Under the pieces are notes generated by a model that was not told the origin of the DNA, ran no database searches, and saw only the letters and a list, made by a program, of their open reading frames with translations. The position numbers and the translations under genes are program-made. DNA of 64,000 nucleotides. It comes from Caballeronia sp. GAFFF1. GTDB lineage: Bacteria > Pseudomonadota > Gammaproteobacteria > Burkholderiales > Burkholderiaceae. Where the stretch lies: the NCBI RefSeq assembly GCF_023630705.1, contig NZ_JALQEM010000031.1:243112-307111 (forward strand). Direction: 5' to 3'. Shown here piece by piece: positions 27,649 through 38,277 of the stretch. Every line of letters starts with the position of its first letter. Position 1 is the first letter of the stretch.

Positions 27649-28287
27649 ATGACGCTAGACAGGCAGCGCCCAATGGAAGAGCCCAAAAGATCGCGTGGCC
27701 GGCCGCGCGCTTTCGATCGCGATGCGGCGCTCAGGCGGGCAATGGAGGTGTTCTGGGCCAAAGGCTTCGACACCTGCTCGATGTCCGACCTCGTCAATGC
27801 CATGGGCATCAATTCGCCAAGCATCTATGCCGCCTTCGGCAGCAAGCAGGAACTGTATCGCGAGGCGCTTGCCCTCTACGCGCGCGAGGAAGGCGGCGCA
27901 GCGGTTCGGCAGTTGCACGCGCATGAATCCGTGCGGGACGCGCTACGCGCGATGTTCCGCGCGAGCGTCGTACTGTTCACGAGCGGTCAGGCCCCACGTG
28001 GCTGCATGATTTTTCTCGGTGGCATGTCGGTTGGAATCGAGCACGCCGAACTACGCGACGAATTGCGCGCGCAACGCCGCAACGTGGCGCGTTCGATCGC
28101 CGCGCGGCTCAAACAGGCGCGCGAGGAAGGCGAACTCGATGCCAACGCTAACGTTCAAGCAATCGCCGCGCTCTGCATGACGCTGATGGGAGGTTTGTCG
28201 ATAGAGGCTCAGGACGGCGTGCGCCGCGCGTCGCTGTTCGCCGCGATCGATGAATTCATCGCCGGCTTGCCGGTCGCCTCGGCATAG
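27649..28287 (+). CDS. TetR/AcrR-family transcriptional regulator
   Basis: A 212-residue TetR regulator. The HTH is RGRPRAFDRDAALRRAMEVF followed by SMSDLVNAMGINSPSIYAAFGSK, the conserved recognition helix. The C-terminal ligand domain has ARSIAARLKQAREEGEL. ATG 27649 follows GGGAGA at a good distance; an upstream start at 27616 would add non-conserved residues. It converges with a DHA2 exporter gene 124 bp away and is the likely regulator of that gene or of the divergent small secreted protein. Confidence 0.88.
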   Translation: MTLDRQRPMEEPKRSRGRPRAFDRDAALRRAMEVFWAKGFDTCSMSDLVNAMGINSPSIYAAFGSKQELYREALALYAREEGGAAVRQLHAHESVRDALRAMFRASVVLFTSGQAPRGCMIFLGGMSVGIEHAELRDELRAQRRNVARSIAARLKQAREEGELDANANVQAIAALCMTLMGGLSIEAQDGVRRASLFAAIDEFIAGLPVASA

Positions 28288-28410
28288 GAATAGGGTGCGC
28301 CATCGCGCTGACGATGATCTGTCTGCGCGCTGAACTCCCACCGTTCACGTCATTGGACTAACCTGGAGCACGCCGCTGGAAGCGAACGTCGAACGGAGAC
28401 GGCAAGTCCA

Positions 28411-30036
28411 TCACTTGCGCGGCTGAATGGTTGCCGCCGCAATTCCCGCTCCGGCGAACGCGCACGCAGCCGCGACCAGCGCGACGGCGCGCAGCGCGTC
28501 AGCGATGGCGTCGGCGTCTGCCCGTGCGACCGGTAACGCATATCCATCGCCCGCCGCTGTCGCAGGCTCAAGACCCGACTGCAACGACGTCGTGGTCACA
28601 CGTGCATTCTGCGGCACGTGCAACGCGTCGAGCCGCGCCGACAACGCCGCGTGGTGCGACCACACGAACACAATGCCAAGCACGGCAATTGCCAGCAGGC
28701 TAGCCACGCGCGCGACAGCGTTGTTGATGCCCGACGCAATGCCCGCGCGATCGGCCGGCACCGAAATCATGACGGTCGTGGTCAACGGCGCGACGGTGAT
28801 CGTCATCCCGAGGCCGAGCACGGCGAGCGCAGGGAAGAATCCCCCCCAATAGCTGCCGCCCGCAAACGGCAGCGCCAGCATTGCGAAACCGAGTCCCGCG
28901 ACGCCTGGCCCCACTGTCAGCAGCAAGCGTGAGCCGAAGCGGCTCGTCAGACCACCGGTAAAACGCGATAGCAAACCGATGATGACGGGCGCCGGAAGCA
29001 GCGCCGCACCCGCTTGCGTTGCCGTGTAGTCATGCGCGCGGATCAGCGTGAAGGGCAAGAAGAAAAATACGCCACCGACGCCGAAGTAGAGCAGCAGTGT
29101 CACAAGATTGGCGCCTGCGAAATCACGCGAGCGAAAGACGTCCAGCGGCATCATCGGGTGACGGCTTCTCGCCTCGATCCGCACGAATGCGGCGAGCACG
29201 ACGAGACCGGCGCCGAGTGCGGACAGTACGACCGGATCGGCGAACCCATGCGCGGCGGCGTCGGTCAGACCGTATGTGAGCGCGGCAAGTCCTGCTGCCG
29301 CGCACAGCGCGCCGGGCCAGTCGACTTGTCGAGGCCCATTGAGCTTGTGGCTATCGGGCACCGACAAGACGGCGAGCGCAATCGTCACCGCTGCAAGCGG
29401 CACGTTGAGGAAGAAAATCGCTCGCCACGACAACGCATCGACGAGCCAGCCGCCTGCTACCGGCCCCACTGCCGATGTAATCGCGCCCACGCCGGCCCAC
29501 GTGCCGATTGCACGCCCGCGGGCTTCCCCTTCGAATACGGCGCCTATGATCGCGAGACTGCTCGGCACGAGCAATGCGGCGCCGATGCCCTGAAACGCGC
29601 GCGCGACGATCAGCGCATGGACGGTCGGCGCAAACCCGCAAGCGGCCGAAGCGAGCGTGAACAGCGAGATGCCTGCAATGAAGATCGTGCGGCGGCCGAA
29701 GTGATCGCCCATGGACCCGCCGACCAGCACGAGCGACCCGAGAAAAAGCAGGTATGCATTCACCACCCACTGCACTGCCTGGACGCTCGCGCGGAAGTCG
29801 GTCTGAATGGCGGGCAGCGCGACGTTGACGACCGAGCCGTCGATGAACGCCATGCTCGACCCGAGAATCGTCGCCGCGAGCGCGAGACGCGTGCGACGGC
29901 AGGGACGGTTCACTCTCGTCGGCTGCGAGCGAATGAAAAGCTCGTCGCACGGGCTTCCCTGCGCAGGCACGGCGCACGGCTTTTTCGGCTCACTGTCGAG
30001 CAAATCCCGGTTGACCAAGTTGCCCCCCGCTCCCAT
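28411..30036 (-). CDS. MFS exporter, DHA2 (EmrB/QacA) family
   Basis: A drug-type exporter of about 541 residues and roughly 14 membrane segments. Motifs are the N-terminal GSSMAFIDGSVVNVALPAIQ, motif A GGSMGDHFGRRTIF, motif C VGPVAGGWLVDALSWRAIFF and the FFFLPFTLIRAHDYTATQAG segment. It would expel amphipathic or aromatic compounds with the proton gradient. No EmrA-type membrane-fusion partner is adjacent. The start is uncertain: ATG 30036 is used, and other in-frame starts upstream (30081) would lengthen the cytoplasmic leader. Confidence 0.85.
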   Translation of the reverse strand: MGAGGNLVNRDLLDSEPKKPCAVPAQGSPCDELFIRSQPTRVNRPCRRTRLALAATILGSSMAFIDGSVVNVALPAIQTDFRASVQAVQWVVNAYLLFLGSLVLVGGSMGDHFGRRTIFIAGISLFTLASAACGFAPTVHALIVARAFQGIGAALLVPSSLAIIGAVFEGEARGRAIGTWAGVGAITSAVGPVAGGWLVDALSWRAIFFLNVPLAAVTIALAVLSVPDSHKLNGPRQVDWPGALCAAAGLAALTYGLTDAAAHGFADPVVLSALGAGLVVLAAFVRIEARSRHPMMPLDVFRSRDFAGANLVTLLLYFGVGGVFFFLPFTLIRAHDYTATQAGAALLPAPVIIGLLSRFTGGLTSRFGSRLLLTVGPGVAGLGFAMLALPFAGGSYWGGFFPALAVLGLGMTITVAPLTTTVMISVPADRAGIASGINNAVARVASLLAIAVLGIVFVWSHHAALSARLDALHVPQNARVTTTSLQSGLEPATAAGDGYALPVARADADAIADALRAVALVAAACAFAGAGIAAATIQPRK

Positions 30037-30731
30037 CGATGATGAGTAGCATAACAATGTGGGGCGACCGTGGGCATCCATGAAGCGCTTGCGTCAGCAA
30101 AGGCTGGAGAACCGGCCGCTCGAATGACGTGCTAGCGAGTCGGACGAGGGGCGAGTTTTGGTTGCTCCCCAACGGCCGCTTCATGAGACTCCAGTTTGCA
30201 AAACCTCGGTTCGACTACTGACCACTTCAGAGACGGCTGTCTAGTCGAACCGCAGCGCCGTTTTTGCGCGCACCATCGTCGCCTGTTTCTGCTTCGCCAG
30301 GACGCTCAACCAATCGACGTTCTGCTCGTCAGTCAGTTCGACTACATGCAGACGCTACGAACTGCGAATCGTCGCTCATCAGCGAAAACTGCGTTCACCC
30401 GACTGATGCCGGCTACGCAGTGAAAGCCAAGCGCACGATGGCTATTGTCTCGCCGGTCTTCGCGCAAATGCTTCGGGACGTCCAGTTCGACGTTGCCCGC
30501 AACGTCACCACGAAATAGCCTCGACAGCGGCGGCGGTGCTTGAAGATGGGACCGCCCCCCGTCTGCAGCTTGTCGGATGCATCGTTGGCCTGCGTGAGCA
30601 ATCACCGCGCACAAGCCTTGAAGATGATCGAGCGCAAAGGGAACCTGCGTGCTGTCCAGCGCGACCCAGTAAAAGCCCGCAGGCGTCGCGCCGACGAAGC
30701 TGTACCGAGCAGTCGCAACTAGAAGCGTGGG
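30037..30731. other. Gene-poor stretch, decayed DNA near tRNA-Sec
   Basis: No credible intact gene. Several open frames overlap on both strands without ribosome sites or family features. The right end runs into an integrase remnant, so the stretch is probably residue of a former integrated element. Confidence 0.5.
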
Positions 30732-30851
30732 GTGACTGGCCGCATCGGGGACGTTCGACAGGCGCAGAAGCAGCTTGGCCGCACATCCGTCAGCATGAAG
30801 GACCACTATGTGCGCAATCGGCGCGGCGACAACGTGAAGCCCACTCGATAG
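30732..30851 (+). pseudogene. C-terminal remnant of a tyrosine integrase next to tRNA-Sec
   Basis: Forty in-frame codons encode RQAQKQLGRTSVSMKDHYVR and then RNRRGDNVKPTR before a stop at 30849-30851. This is the end of a phage-type integrase: the LGHTS box is LGRTS here, and the catalytic Tyr remains in DHYVR. Nothing upstream restores the rest in frame. It points towards the 3' end of tRNA-Sec, 79 bp away, as integrases do next to their attachment site. Confidence 0.72.
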
Positions 30852-30930
30852 GGATTTTCCGGAAACGAGTGCATCTTTGCGGAAATCGGAAGCATGAATG
30901 TCGAGTGCACTCACCACGCTGTGAGGCTTG

Positions 30931-31026
30931 TGGCGGAAGGCAGCAGGAGTCGAACCTACATGGGAGTGTCTGACACCCCCAACTGGGTTTGAAGCCCAGC
31001 CGCACCACCGGATACGAATGCCTTCC
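30931..31026 (-). tRNA. selC: tRNA-Sec (anticodon UCA)
   Basis: Minus-strand 96-nt tRNA with encoded CCA. The 5' acceptor arm GGAAGGC (ending at 31026) pairs with GCCTTCC before CCA (30931-30933). The anticodon arm is CTGGGCTTCAAACCCAG with anticodon TCA, and the very long variable arm (TTGGGGGTGTCAGACACTCC region) and the TTCGA T-loop are diagnostic of selenocysteine tRNA. It lies 55 bp downstream of a DedA gene, on the same strand as selA, selB and the formate dehydrogenase genes. Confidence 0.97.
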
Positions 31027-31081
31027 CCGGCTGAAAGAAACGAAGTGCACGATTATAGCGGCGGAACGAAAAACGCACCCG

Positions 31082-31732
31082 TCAGCGCGCATCGTCGCCG
31101 GACTGCCCCGGCGTGCGTCGGCGCAGAAGACGATACGCGCAGTACAGCAACGCGACGAGCGCGAGCAGATCGATGACGGTCGCGCCATGCATCTGCAATT
31201 CGACCAGCGCGACGTGCAATTGCCGCTGGAACAACGCGCCGCCCAGCACCCAGAACGCGGACCACGCGACAATGCCCGCCGCATCCCAGAGAAGAAAGAC
31301 GAGCGCGGCGATGCGCGTCGTGCCCATCAGCGGCGGCGTGACGAGTCCGAGTCCCGGCACGAACTTCGATATCGCGATGATCGGCGCGCCGTACCGCTCG
31401 AAAAGCTCGCTCGTCGTGCGCATGCCGGATTCGATGGCATACGAGCGGCGCGCGAGCGCGGCCACGAGCCGCCGTCCGTAGATGCGCCCCGCCGAAAACC
31501 ACGCGCTGTCGCCGAGCAGCGCGCCGCAGACCGCCGCGATCAGCACATGCGAGAGCGATAGCCGCCCGCTCGCGATCATCGATCCGGCGAAGACGAGCAG
31601 CGGCGCCGACGGCAGCGGCACGCCCAGCCGCGTCAGCAGCACGTTGCCGAAGACCGCGGCCGCGCCCCACTGCGCAATCGCTGTCGGAGGAATCTGGATC
31701 AACTGCCACCTCCGCGGCGCGCGCATCGGCAT
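31082..31732 (-). CDS. DedA-family membrane protein
   Basis: A 216-residue inner-membrane protein of the DedA/VTT superfamily (lipid-scramblase-like fold). Motifs are VPLPSAPLLVFAGSMIASG, GALLGDSAWFSAGR, and the family motif FERYGAPIIAISKFVPGLG. These proteins influence membrane lipid distribution, proton motive force and resistance to cationic agents. It starts 13 bp after the larger DedA/PAP2 fusion and precedes tRNA-Sec by 55 bp, apparently as a late gene of the sel operon. Precise function unknown. Confidence 0.87.
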   Translation of the reverse strand: MPMRAPRRWQLIQIPPTAIAQWGAAAVFGNVLLTRLGVPLPSAPLLVFAGSMIASGRLSLSHVLIAAVCGALLGDSAWFSAGRIYGRRLVAALARRSYAIESGMRTTSELFERYGAPIIAISKFVPGLGLVTPPLMGTTRIAALVFLLWDAAGIVAWSAFWVLGGALFQRQLHVALVELQMHGATVIDLLALVALLYCAYRLLRRRTPGQSGDDAR

Positions 31733-31745
31733 TCGCTTCGAAAGA

Positions 31746-33749
31746 TCATTCGGGCCTCGACTGGACCAGCATCACCGGCACGCTGCCGCACCCCGCGCTG
31801 TTCGCAATTTCGATGCCGTGCCATGACGACGCATCGCCACGGTCCAGCGCCATCGAATCGACGCGCCGGTCCGGGCGCAACACATTGAACGGCCACGACG
31901 GACGGCGCAGCCGCTCATGAACGATCGAGCCGAGCCAGATAGGCGTCGGCGTCGCATCGGCGCCTTCCTTCAGCACATAGCGCGTCGGCCAGAAGCGCAG
32001 CACGTCGCGCTCGTCCGCGCCCCGACGCGAGCGCGTGAACATGAGCTTCGACGGCTCGCCGTTGTTCAGGCGCGGCAGCACCGGCAGCGCGGCCGCGGGC
32101 GCGTTCGGGGACACGACCGACATCACGCTCCTCATCGTCAGTCCCGGCGCTTGCGTCCAGCCGCGGCTCGACAGCTGCGCGCGGATCTCGGCGGGCGTCG
32201 CGGCCCACTGTACGGTGATCGGCTCGCGGCGGTCGCCGTCCATGCTCGAGCGGTAGCACGAAAAGGTGCGCCAGACGGTGTCCATCCACTGGATCGGCGT
32301 GATGACGACGGTCGGCGGCGGGGCGCTGTGCGCCTGCGTGTCGTCGCTCAACTGCAAGCCGACGCTCGCGCAGATCACGGCAAGGATCGCGAACGGCATC
32401 AGCGGACGGCGTCTGGGCTTGCCCGGATGCCGCCAAACAGCGGTCAGCGCGATGAGAAACACCCACATGGCCGCGAGCGCCGCGCTGCCGAGCGCGTCCG
32501 AGATGGTGAAGCGTCCGAAGTAGAGGCCCGCGAGCGCGATGGCCGTCACGATGCCCGATGTCGCCGTGGCGATGAACACGCCGGTCAGCATGCCCACGCG
32601 GCGCAGCAGCAAAAACGCCAGAAAGCCGTAAATGATGACGGCCGCCGCGAGATGCGGGCTCGGGAACGTGTGCTCCACCGGCGCGAACGACAGCGGCAAG
32701 CGGTGATGCGCCGTCACGCGAATCGCCGCGACGAGCAGTTGCGAGAACACGACCGCGACGACCCAGTACGCGACCGTGCGCCAGCGCCGCTCGAAAATCA
32801 TCCAGACGATGACGGTCGCCGCGACCGCAAGCAAGGTCGGCGTGCTGCCGAGCGCGGCGGCGCCGTCGAGGATCGAATCGGCCCACGTCGAGCGGAACGA
32901 CTGCAACAGGCGGTACGTCGAGACATCCACCTGCACGAGCGACGAGCCGCGCGCCACGTTCGACATCACATAGAAGAACGCCATTGCCGATGCGAGCAGC
33001 AACACGGAAATGGATACGATGAGCGAAGTCGCGGGATTCGCCGGATCGAGCGCGCGCGACACGATTCGCGCCGGCGCGCCGTCGTTGCACTGCGCCCACG
33101 CGAGCAGCTTTGCGCGCGAGGCGACGGTCCAGCCCTTCGCATGTCCCACGATCACGCGCGTCAGATTGAAGACGAACCAACCGAGCGCCGTCACGGCCAC
33201 GAGTATGACGACGAGCCGGATCGACACCGCGCCCGCCAGCTCGATGGAAGCGCCGAACACCACGCCCGGCAGAATATGCAGCGGCGCCCAGATGAGCGCG
33301 CTCAGGACGTTGACGGCCAGAAAGCGCGCGGGCGTCATGCCCGACAGGCCCGCGACGACCGGCACCACGGCGCGCATCGGCGCCACGAAGCGCGCGAGCA
33401 CCACGCTCTTCGCGCCGTGCGCGTGAAAATACCGCTTGCCCGCGGCGAGCGCGCCCGAATGGCGGCGGAACGGCCACATCTGCGCGATGACATCGGCATA
33501 ACGCGCGCCGAAGCAGAAGCTCGCGGCGTCGCCGGCAATGGCGCCCGCGATCGCGCAGACGAATACCCAGCCGAGGTTCAGCGCGCCCGCGCCGACGAGC
33601 GCGCCCGCAATGAACATCGCGGTGCTGCCGGGCACGAAGGTGCCGATGAACGCGACCGATTCGAGAAACGACGCGAGCAGCACGACCGCGAGCGTCCATT
33701 CCGGATGGCCCGACAGCAGATGCAGCAGCGCGTAGTAGGAATGCTCCAT
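31746..33749 (-). CDS. DedA–PAP2-like–LssY C-terminal fusion protein
   Basis: A 667-residue integral membrane protein in three parts. Residues 1-200 are a DedA/VTT domain (FLESVAFIGTFVPGSTAMF, ARFVAPMRAVVPVVAGLSGM). Residues 230-430 are a PAP2-phosphatase-like helical domain, but the motif reads FPSPHLAA where PSGH is usual, and the last motif is GRFTISDALG, without the catalytic His. Residues 470-667 resemble the LssY C-terminal domain (WAATPAEIRAQLSSRGW). The phosphatase part is therefore probably inactive. It lies 45 bp after selB and 13 bp before the small DedA gene. Confidence 0.83.
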   Translation of the reverse strand: MEHSYYALLHLLSGHPEWTLAVVLLASFLESVAFIGTFVPGSTAMFIAGALVGAGALNLGWVFVCAIAGAIAGDAASFCFGARYADVIAQMWPFRRHSGALAAGKRYFHAHGAKSVVLARFVAPMRAVVPVVAGLSGMTPARFLAVNVLSALIWAPLHILPGVVFGASIELAGAVSIRLVVILVAVTALGWFVFNLTRVIVGHAKGWTVASRAKLLAWAQCNDGAPARIVSRALDPANPATSLIVSISVLLLASAMAFFYVMSNVARGSSLVQVDVSTYRLLQSFRSTWADSILDGAAALGSTPTLLAVAATVIVWMIFERRWRTVAYWVVAVVFSQLLVAAIRVTAHHRLPLSFAPVEHTFPSPHLAAAVIIYGFLAFLLLRRVGMLTGVFIATATSGIVTAIALAGLYFGRFTISDALGSAALAAMWVFLIALTAVWRHPGKPRRRPLMPFAILAVICASVGLQLSDDTQAHSAPPPTVVITPIQWMDTVWRTFSCYRSSMDGDRREPITVQWAATPAEIRAQLSSRGWTQAPGLTMRSVMSVVSPNAPAAALPVLPRLNNGEPSKLMFTRSRRGADERDVLRFWPTRYVLKEGADATPTPIWLGSIVHERLRRPSWPFNVLRPDRRVDSMALDRGDASSWHGIEIANSAGCGSVPVMLVQSRPE

Positions 33750-33794
33750 CGGTTCGCCTGGCGCAAAAAGCGCAGAGGGCGTGGCGGGAGCCGC

Positions 33795-35720
33795 TCAGAC
33801 CGGCTCGTGCCAGCGGCTGTCGGTGCGCAACAGGTGAAGGTCGCGATGAAAGCGAGTGTAACCAACCCGGTCGAAGAACTCCAAAACCTGAATCGCGCGC
33901 TTGCGGCCGAGACCGCTTGCATCGCGAAACTCCGCTGCGCCGATGGCGCTGGCCGCACCATTGCGCGCGTGGGCACGTTCGGCCGCTAGTCGCGCTAATT
34001 CTGCGATCGCGGATCGCGAATAGAAGAGATCGCGCACGACCTGCAACACGTCGCCGCGCCGCGCGAGCTTGCGCAAGAGGCGCCGCATGTCGTCATCCTG
34101 CGCGCCGTGTTCACGCGCGAGGTCGCGCACCCACGGCGGGTCGAAACGTCCGCGTTCGATCGACGCCAGCACCGCCTGCGCGAGCGATTCTTCGGCCGCA
34201 TCGAGCGCCACCGCATGCGACGGCAGATGCAGCCACGGACCGCTGCGCGCGACGGTCCCGCGCGCCACGGCGTCGTCGATCAGGGCGCGCCACAGCGCAT
34301 CCGATGCGAGCGGCGCGGCCATGCGGCGCAGACGCGCGGCGTCGGGACCTTGCTCGTCGGGAAAGCGTTCGTGGAAAGCGGCGAGCGCGCTCGTGAGACG
34401 CGCGGCGAGCGCGTCCCAATGCGCGCCGGCGATGAAAAGCGCGTCATCGGGCAGAGGCACGCGGCGCAAGCCGTCCGGCAGCGCGACCGATGCTGCCGGA
34501 CGGCCGCACAGATGCTCGACGAGCGAGCGCGGCAAGCCGTACGGCGAGTCATCGAAAAGCGCATCGGCGCGATGCGTGTCGAGCCAGGCGGCCAGCGCGT
34601 CGAGCCACGCGCGGCGCTGCGGCGTGCGGCGTTTGCGGGCGGGCGCGAACGGATCGAGCACGCGGCCGCCGCCCACGGTGCGGCTCGCCTGCGCATTGCG
34701 CACGATGAAGCGGTCGCCCGGCAGCGCGCACACCGGTTGATCGAAGACGAGCTGCACGCGCGCCGATTGTCCCGCCGCGAGCGTGTCCGCCTCCAGCAGC
34801 GCGACGTGCGCCACGCGATGCGTCGTGCCCAGATGCACATGCAACGGCGTCCAGTGCGCAAGCGTGAGCCCGGCATCGGCGAGCAGCGTGAGTTCGACGT
34901 CGAGCCGCTCCGACGCCTTCGCGATGCGCGCATCGACGATCCAGTCGCCGCGTGCGAGCGCATCTTTCTCGATGCCAGCGAGATTGAGCGCGCAACGCTC
35001 GCCCGCGTGGCCCGCCTGTGCTGGGCGATTCTGCGCGTGAATGCTGCGCACGCGCACTTCGTCCGCCGATTCGCGCGGCGCGAGCGCGAGCACGTCGCCC
35101 ACGCTCACGCGCCCCGCGAACGCCGTGCCCGTCGCGATCGTGCCTTGCCCCGACAGCGTGAACACGCGATCGACCGCGAGGCGGAAGAAGCCATCGTCGC
35201 GACGCGCGCGCCAGCGCGCGGCGGCATCGCGCAAATGCGCGTCCAGCGCGGCCGCGCCGGGATCGTCGGCGGCGGTGGCGTTGGTGTCGAAGATCGGCGC
35301 ATCGCAGAGCGGCGTCGGCGCGAGCAGCGTTCTAATTTGCGCGTGGACTTCGCGCACGCGGCTTTCGTCGACGCGGTCGGTTTTCGTCAACGCCACCGCG
35401 CCCGTCGCCACGCCGAGCAGTTCGAGGATCGCGAGATGCTCGCGCGTCTGCGGCATCACGCCGTCGTCGGCCGCGATCACGAGGAGCGCAAAGTCGATGC
35501 CGCTCGCGCCCGCCGCCATCGTATGCACGAGCTTTTCGTGGCCCGGAACGTCGATGAAGCCGAGCATGCCGCCATCCGCGAGCGGCACATACGCGTAGCC
35601 GAGTTCGATGGAAATGCCGCGCGCTTTTTCTTCCTTGAGGCGGTCGGTGTCCACGCCGGACAGCGCGCGCACGAGCGTGGTCTTGCCGTGGTCGATATGC
35701 CCCGCCGTGCCGACGATCAT
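33795..35720 (-). CDS. selB: Selenocysteine-specific elongation factor SelB
   Basis: A 641-residue translation GTPase. G1 is [20 protein letters not shown]2 lies in [13 protein letters not shown]3 [12 protein letters not shown] and G4 TKTD. EF-Tu-like domains 2 and 3 follow, then winged-helix repeats (from about residue 380) that bind the SECIS RNA, ending [10 protein letters not shown]... and [17 protein letters not shown]. It brings Sec-tRNA-Sec to UGA in the formate dehydrogenase message. ATG 35720 overlaps the selA stop (ATGA), so translation is coupled. Confidence 0.96.
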   Translation of the reverse strand: MIVGTAGHIDHGKTTLVRALSGVDTDRLKEEKARGISIELGYAYVPLADGGMLGFIDVPGHEKLVHTMAAGASGIDFALLVIAADDGVMPQTREHLAILELLGVATGAVALTKTDRVDESRVREVHAQIRTLLAPTPLCDAPIFDTNATAADDPGAAALDAHLRDAAARWRARRDDGFFRLAVDRVFTLSGQGTIATGTAFAGRVSVGDVLALAPRESADEVRVRSIHAQNRPAQAGHAGERCALNLAGIEKDALARGDWIVDARIAKASERLDVELTLLADAGLTLAHWTPLHVHLGTTHRVAHVALLEADTLAAGQSARVQLVFDQPVCALPGDRFIVRNAQASRTVGGGRVLDPFAPARKRRTPQRRAWLDALAAWLDTHRADALFDDSPYGLPRSLVEHLCGRPAASVALPDGLRRVPLPDDALFIAGAHWDALAARLTSALAAFHERFPDEQGPDAARLRRMAAPLASDALWRALIDDAVARGTVARSGPWLHLPSHAVALDAAEESLAQAVLASIERGRFDPPWVRDLAREHGAQDDDMRRLLRKLARRGDVLQVVRDLFYSRSAIAELARLAAERAHARNGAASAIGAAEFRDASGLGRKRAIQVLEFFDRVGYTRFHRDLHLLRTDSRWHEPV

Positions 35721-37168
35721 GCGTCTTCGCTCCGGCGCTGGCCGTCCAGTTGCGCGATAAATGCGGCTTCGTCGGCTTCCTCGAGACACCGCAGGTCGAG
35801 CCAGAGCGCGCCGTCCGCGATGCGCCCGATCACCGGCCGCGGCAACGCGCGCAGCTTGCGCTCGATGCGGTTCAGTTGCCCGCCGCCGCGCTTGCCGCTC
35901 GCGAGCCGTACGGCGAGGCCGTAGCTCGGCAGCACATCAACAGGCAATGCGCCGCTGCCGATCTGGCTGAACATCGGCTCCGTGGTCACGGCAAACGCGT
36001 CGCCCGCCAGGCGCTGCAACGCGGGCTGAATGCGGCCGGCGGCGAGGCGCATGGCGTCGGCCGGACGCGTGAGCAGGCGCAGCGTCGTGAGGCGCGCTTG
36101 CAGCGTCTCGGGCGTGCGATACAGGCGCAGCACCGCTTCGAGCGCCGCGAGCGTGAGCTTGCCGACGCGCAGCGCGCGCTTGAGCGGATGCTTCTTGATC
36201 TTCGCGATGAGATCCTTGCGCCCGACGATCAGGCCCGCTTGCGGTCCGCCGAGCAGCTTGTCTCCGCTGAACGTCACGAGATCGGCGCCCGCTTCCACCG
36301 TCTCGCGCACGGTCGCTTCGCGCGGCAGGCCCCATTGCGTGAGATCGACGAGCGTGCCGCTGCCGAGATCGACGGCAACCGGCAAGCCGCGCTCATGCGC
36401 GAGCGGCGCGAGTTCGGCTGTCGCGACTTCCTTCGTGAAGCCGGTCACGGCGTAGTTGCTGCAATGGACCTTCATCAGAAGCGCGGTTCTCGCGTTGATC
36501 GCTTCCTCGTAATCCTTCAGATGCGTGCGGTTGGTCGTGCCCACTTCGCGCAGCTTCGCGCCCGCGCGGCTCATGATGTCCGGAATGCGAAACGCGCCGC
36601 CGATTTCCACCAGCTCGCCGCGCGACACGATCACTTCTTTCCTCGGCGCCAGCGCGGACAACGTGAGCAGCACGGCCGCCGCGTTGTTGTTCACGACAGT
36701 CGCCGCTTCCGCGCCCGTCAGTTCGCAGATGAGCCCGTTGATCAGGTCGTCGCGATCGCCGCGCGCGCCGGTATCCAGATCGAATTCGAGATTCGCGGGA
36801 CGCGTGAGCACGTCGGCCACGGCACGCACGGCTTCGTCGGGCAGCAGCGCGCGGCCGAGGTTCGTGTGCAGCACCGTGCCGGTCAGATTGAACACGGTAC
36901 GCACGCGGCTTTGCGCGCGGCTCGCGAGCCGCAAACTCACGGCGTGGCCGAGCATCGTTTCCGTGAGCGCCTCCACGGACGCGCGGCCCGCCTGCGCGTC
37001 GGCGCGCCACGCATCGAGCGTCGCGCGTAAGGCGGCGAGCGTCTGCGTGCGGCCGTATTCGTCAATGAGCGGCTCGAACAGCGCCGATGCGAGCACGCGC
37101 TCCACCGACGGCACGCGGGCCATCAGCGCGCGCAGTTCGCTGCCGTCGCCGCCGGTCACGTCGCTCAT
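35717..37168 (-). CDS. selA: L-seryl-tRNA(Sec) selenium transferase SelA
   Basis: A 483-residue PLP enzyme that converts Ser-tRNA-Sec to Sec-tRNA-Sec with selenophosphate. The N-terminal tRNA-binding helices are followed by [31 protein letters not shown], and the PLP-Lys motif [14 protein letters not shown]. The start ATG at 37168 overlaps the fdhE stop, and the stop overlaps selB. The upstream open frame to 37393 is on top of fdhE and was rejected. The order fdhE-selA-selB is a familiar Burkholderiaceae arrangement. Confidence 0.96.
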   Translation of the reverse strand: MSDVTGGDGSELRALMARVPSVERVLASALFEPLIDEYGRTQTLAALRATLDAWRADAQAGRASVEALTETMLGHAVSLRLASRAQSRVRTVFNLTGTVLHTNLGRALLPDEAVRAVADVLTRPANLEFDLDTGARGDRDDLINGLICELTGAEAATVVNNNAAAVLLTLSALAPRKEVIVSRGELVEIGGAFRIPDIMSRAGAKLREVGTTNRTHLKDYEEAINARTALLMKVHCSNYAVTGFTKEVATAELAPLAHERGLPVAVDLGSGTLVDLTQWGLPREATVRETVEAGADLVTFSGDKLLGGPQAGLIVGRKDLIAKIKKHPLKRALRVGKLTLAALEAVLRLYRTPETLQARLTTLRLLTRPADAMRLAAGRIQPALQRLAGDAFAVTTEPMFSQIGSGALPVDVLPSYGLAVRLASGKRGGGQLNRIERKLRALPRPVIGRIADGALWLDLRCLEEADEAAFIAQLDGQRRSEDA

Positions 37169-38277
37169 CGTGCTTCGTCCGCTTGGCCCGCTGGGCCAGC
37201 TTGTGGCCCTTCGCTCGCTTCGTCCGATGCGCTCTGTTCGGGCCACAGCCACGGATTCGGCGCGGGGCGTCGGAAGCCCGCATCGCCCATCAGGAGATCG
37301 AGCGTCAGACTCGCGAGATCGTCGGCGAACGGCTCGAAGTCGTACGCTTTCTCCTGATAGCCGATCTTGCGATACGTGCCGCATTCGTCGCACGACTCCG
37401 CTTTCAGCGGCGCGTTGCGCGCGCGTTCGGCGCGGGCTTGCTCGTCTTCAGGGGTTTGCGCGGTGCTGGCTTCCGCGCCGTCCATTGCGTGATACGCGAT
37501 TCCCTTGGTCGAATCGCAATTCGAGCACTTCGCGCGCACGACGTGCCACTCCGTCGAGCACAGGCCGCACTGCACGTAGCGATAGCCTTCGTGGACGCCG
37601 CCCACGCGCACGATGCTCGCCACCGGCATGGTGCCGCAGACGGGGCACACGCCCGACGTGTCCATGTACGGCACTTCCGCGCTGCCGATGCGGCTCGCGA
37701 TGTCCGTCCACACCACTTGCAGCGCCGCGACAATGAACGGCGCGGCGGCAGGTTCGATCTCCGCGAAACGCAAAGCGAGGATGGCGTCGGCCTGCGCATC
37801 GAGCGCAGCGGCGGGCATCGCCCGCAGATGCGCGACGAGTTGCGCGAGCGGCGGCGTCAGCGCGCCCGCGGCCTCGATGCGATCGAGCAGCATGAAGAGC
37901 ACGTCGCGCCATGCGGGATCGCGCTCGTCCGCGCCGAGCGCGGGAACGATGGGCATCGAGTGCTGCTGGTGCAGCGCGATGGATTCGCGCGTTGGCATCG
38001 GCGCGGTGAAGACGGCGAGCACATGCTGTTGCGCATCGGCGAGCGCGGCCATGAGGCGCAAATAGCCCGCGATGGGATGGCTCGCGTCCGCAAGCTGGCG
38101 CAGGCGCGCGGCGCGCGCGCTGAAAACCGTTGCGCGTTCAGGCATGCGCAGCCGTGGAATGGCCGACTGATCGAGTGCTTCGATCGATGCAGCGGATTCG
38201 AGTATGCGTTGGACCACTTGAGTTCGTCCTTGGAATGCTTCGGTGCTTTGAATGCGGCGCAAAAGCGTCGCATTCAA
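37165..38277 (-). CDS. fdhE: Formate dehydrogenase accessory protein FdhE
   Basis: A 370-residue cytoplasmic protein needed for maturation of respiratory formate dehydrogenase. The C-terminal half contains rubredoxin-like metal-binding pairs: CPVCG, CGLC, CSNC and CDEC, as in FdhE. The N-terminal helical half includes [20 protein letters not shown]. The start 38277 gives a slightly longer N-terminus than usual, and a start near VVQRILE is possible. It follows the gamma subunit by about 156 bp and overlaps selA. Confidence 0.92.
   Translation of the reverse strand: MNATLLRRIQSTEAFQGRTQVVQRILESAASIEALDQSAIPRLRMPERATVFSARAARLRQLADASHPIAGYLRLMAALADAQQHVLAVFTAPMPTRESIALHQQHSMPIVPALGADERDPAWRDVLFMLLDRIEAAGALTPPLAQLVAHLRAMPAAALDAQADAILALRFAEIEPAAAPFIVAALQVVWTDIASRIGSAEVPYMDTSGVCPVCGTMPVASIVRVGGVHEGYRYVQCGLCSTEWHVVRAKCSNCDSTKGIAYHAMDGAEASTAQTPEDEQARAERARNAPLKAESCDECGTYRKIGYQEKAYDFEPFADDLASLTLDLLMGDAGFRRPAPNPWLWPEQSASDEASEGPQAGPAGQADEAR

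Noticed and set aside
30342..30917. A 191-residue minus-strand hypothetical protein next to tRNA-Sec
   Set aside because: The plus strand of the same DNA reads as an integrase C-terminus, and the minus frame has no recognisable features or ribosome site.
31917..33989. A 690-residue open frame antisense to the DedA/PAP2 fusion
   Set aside because: Composition is Arg/Ala/His-rich with no motif; long antisense frames are expected at this GC content.
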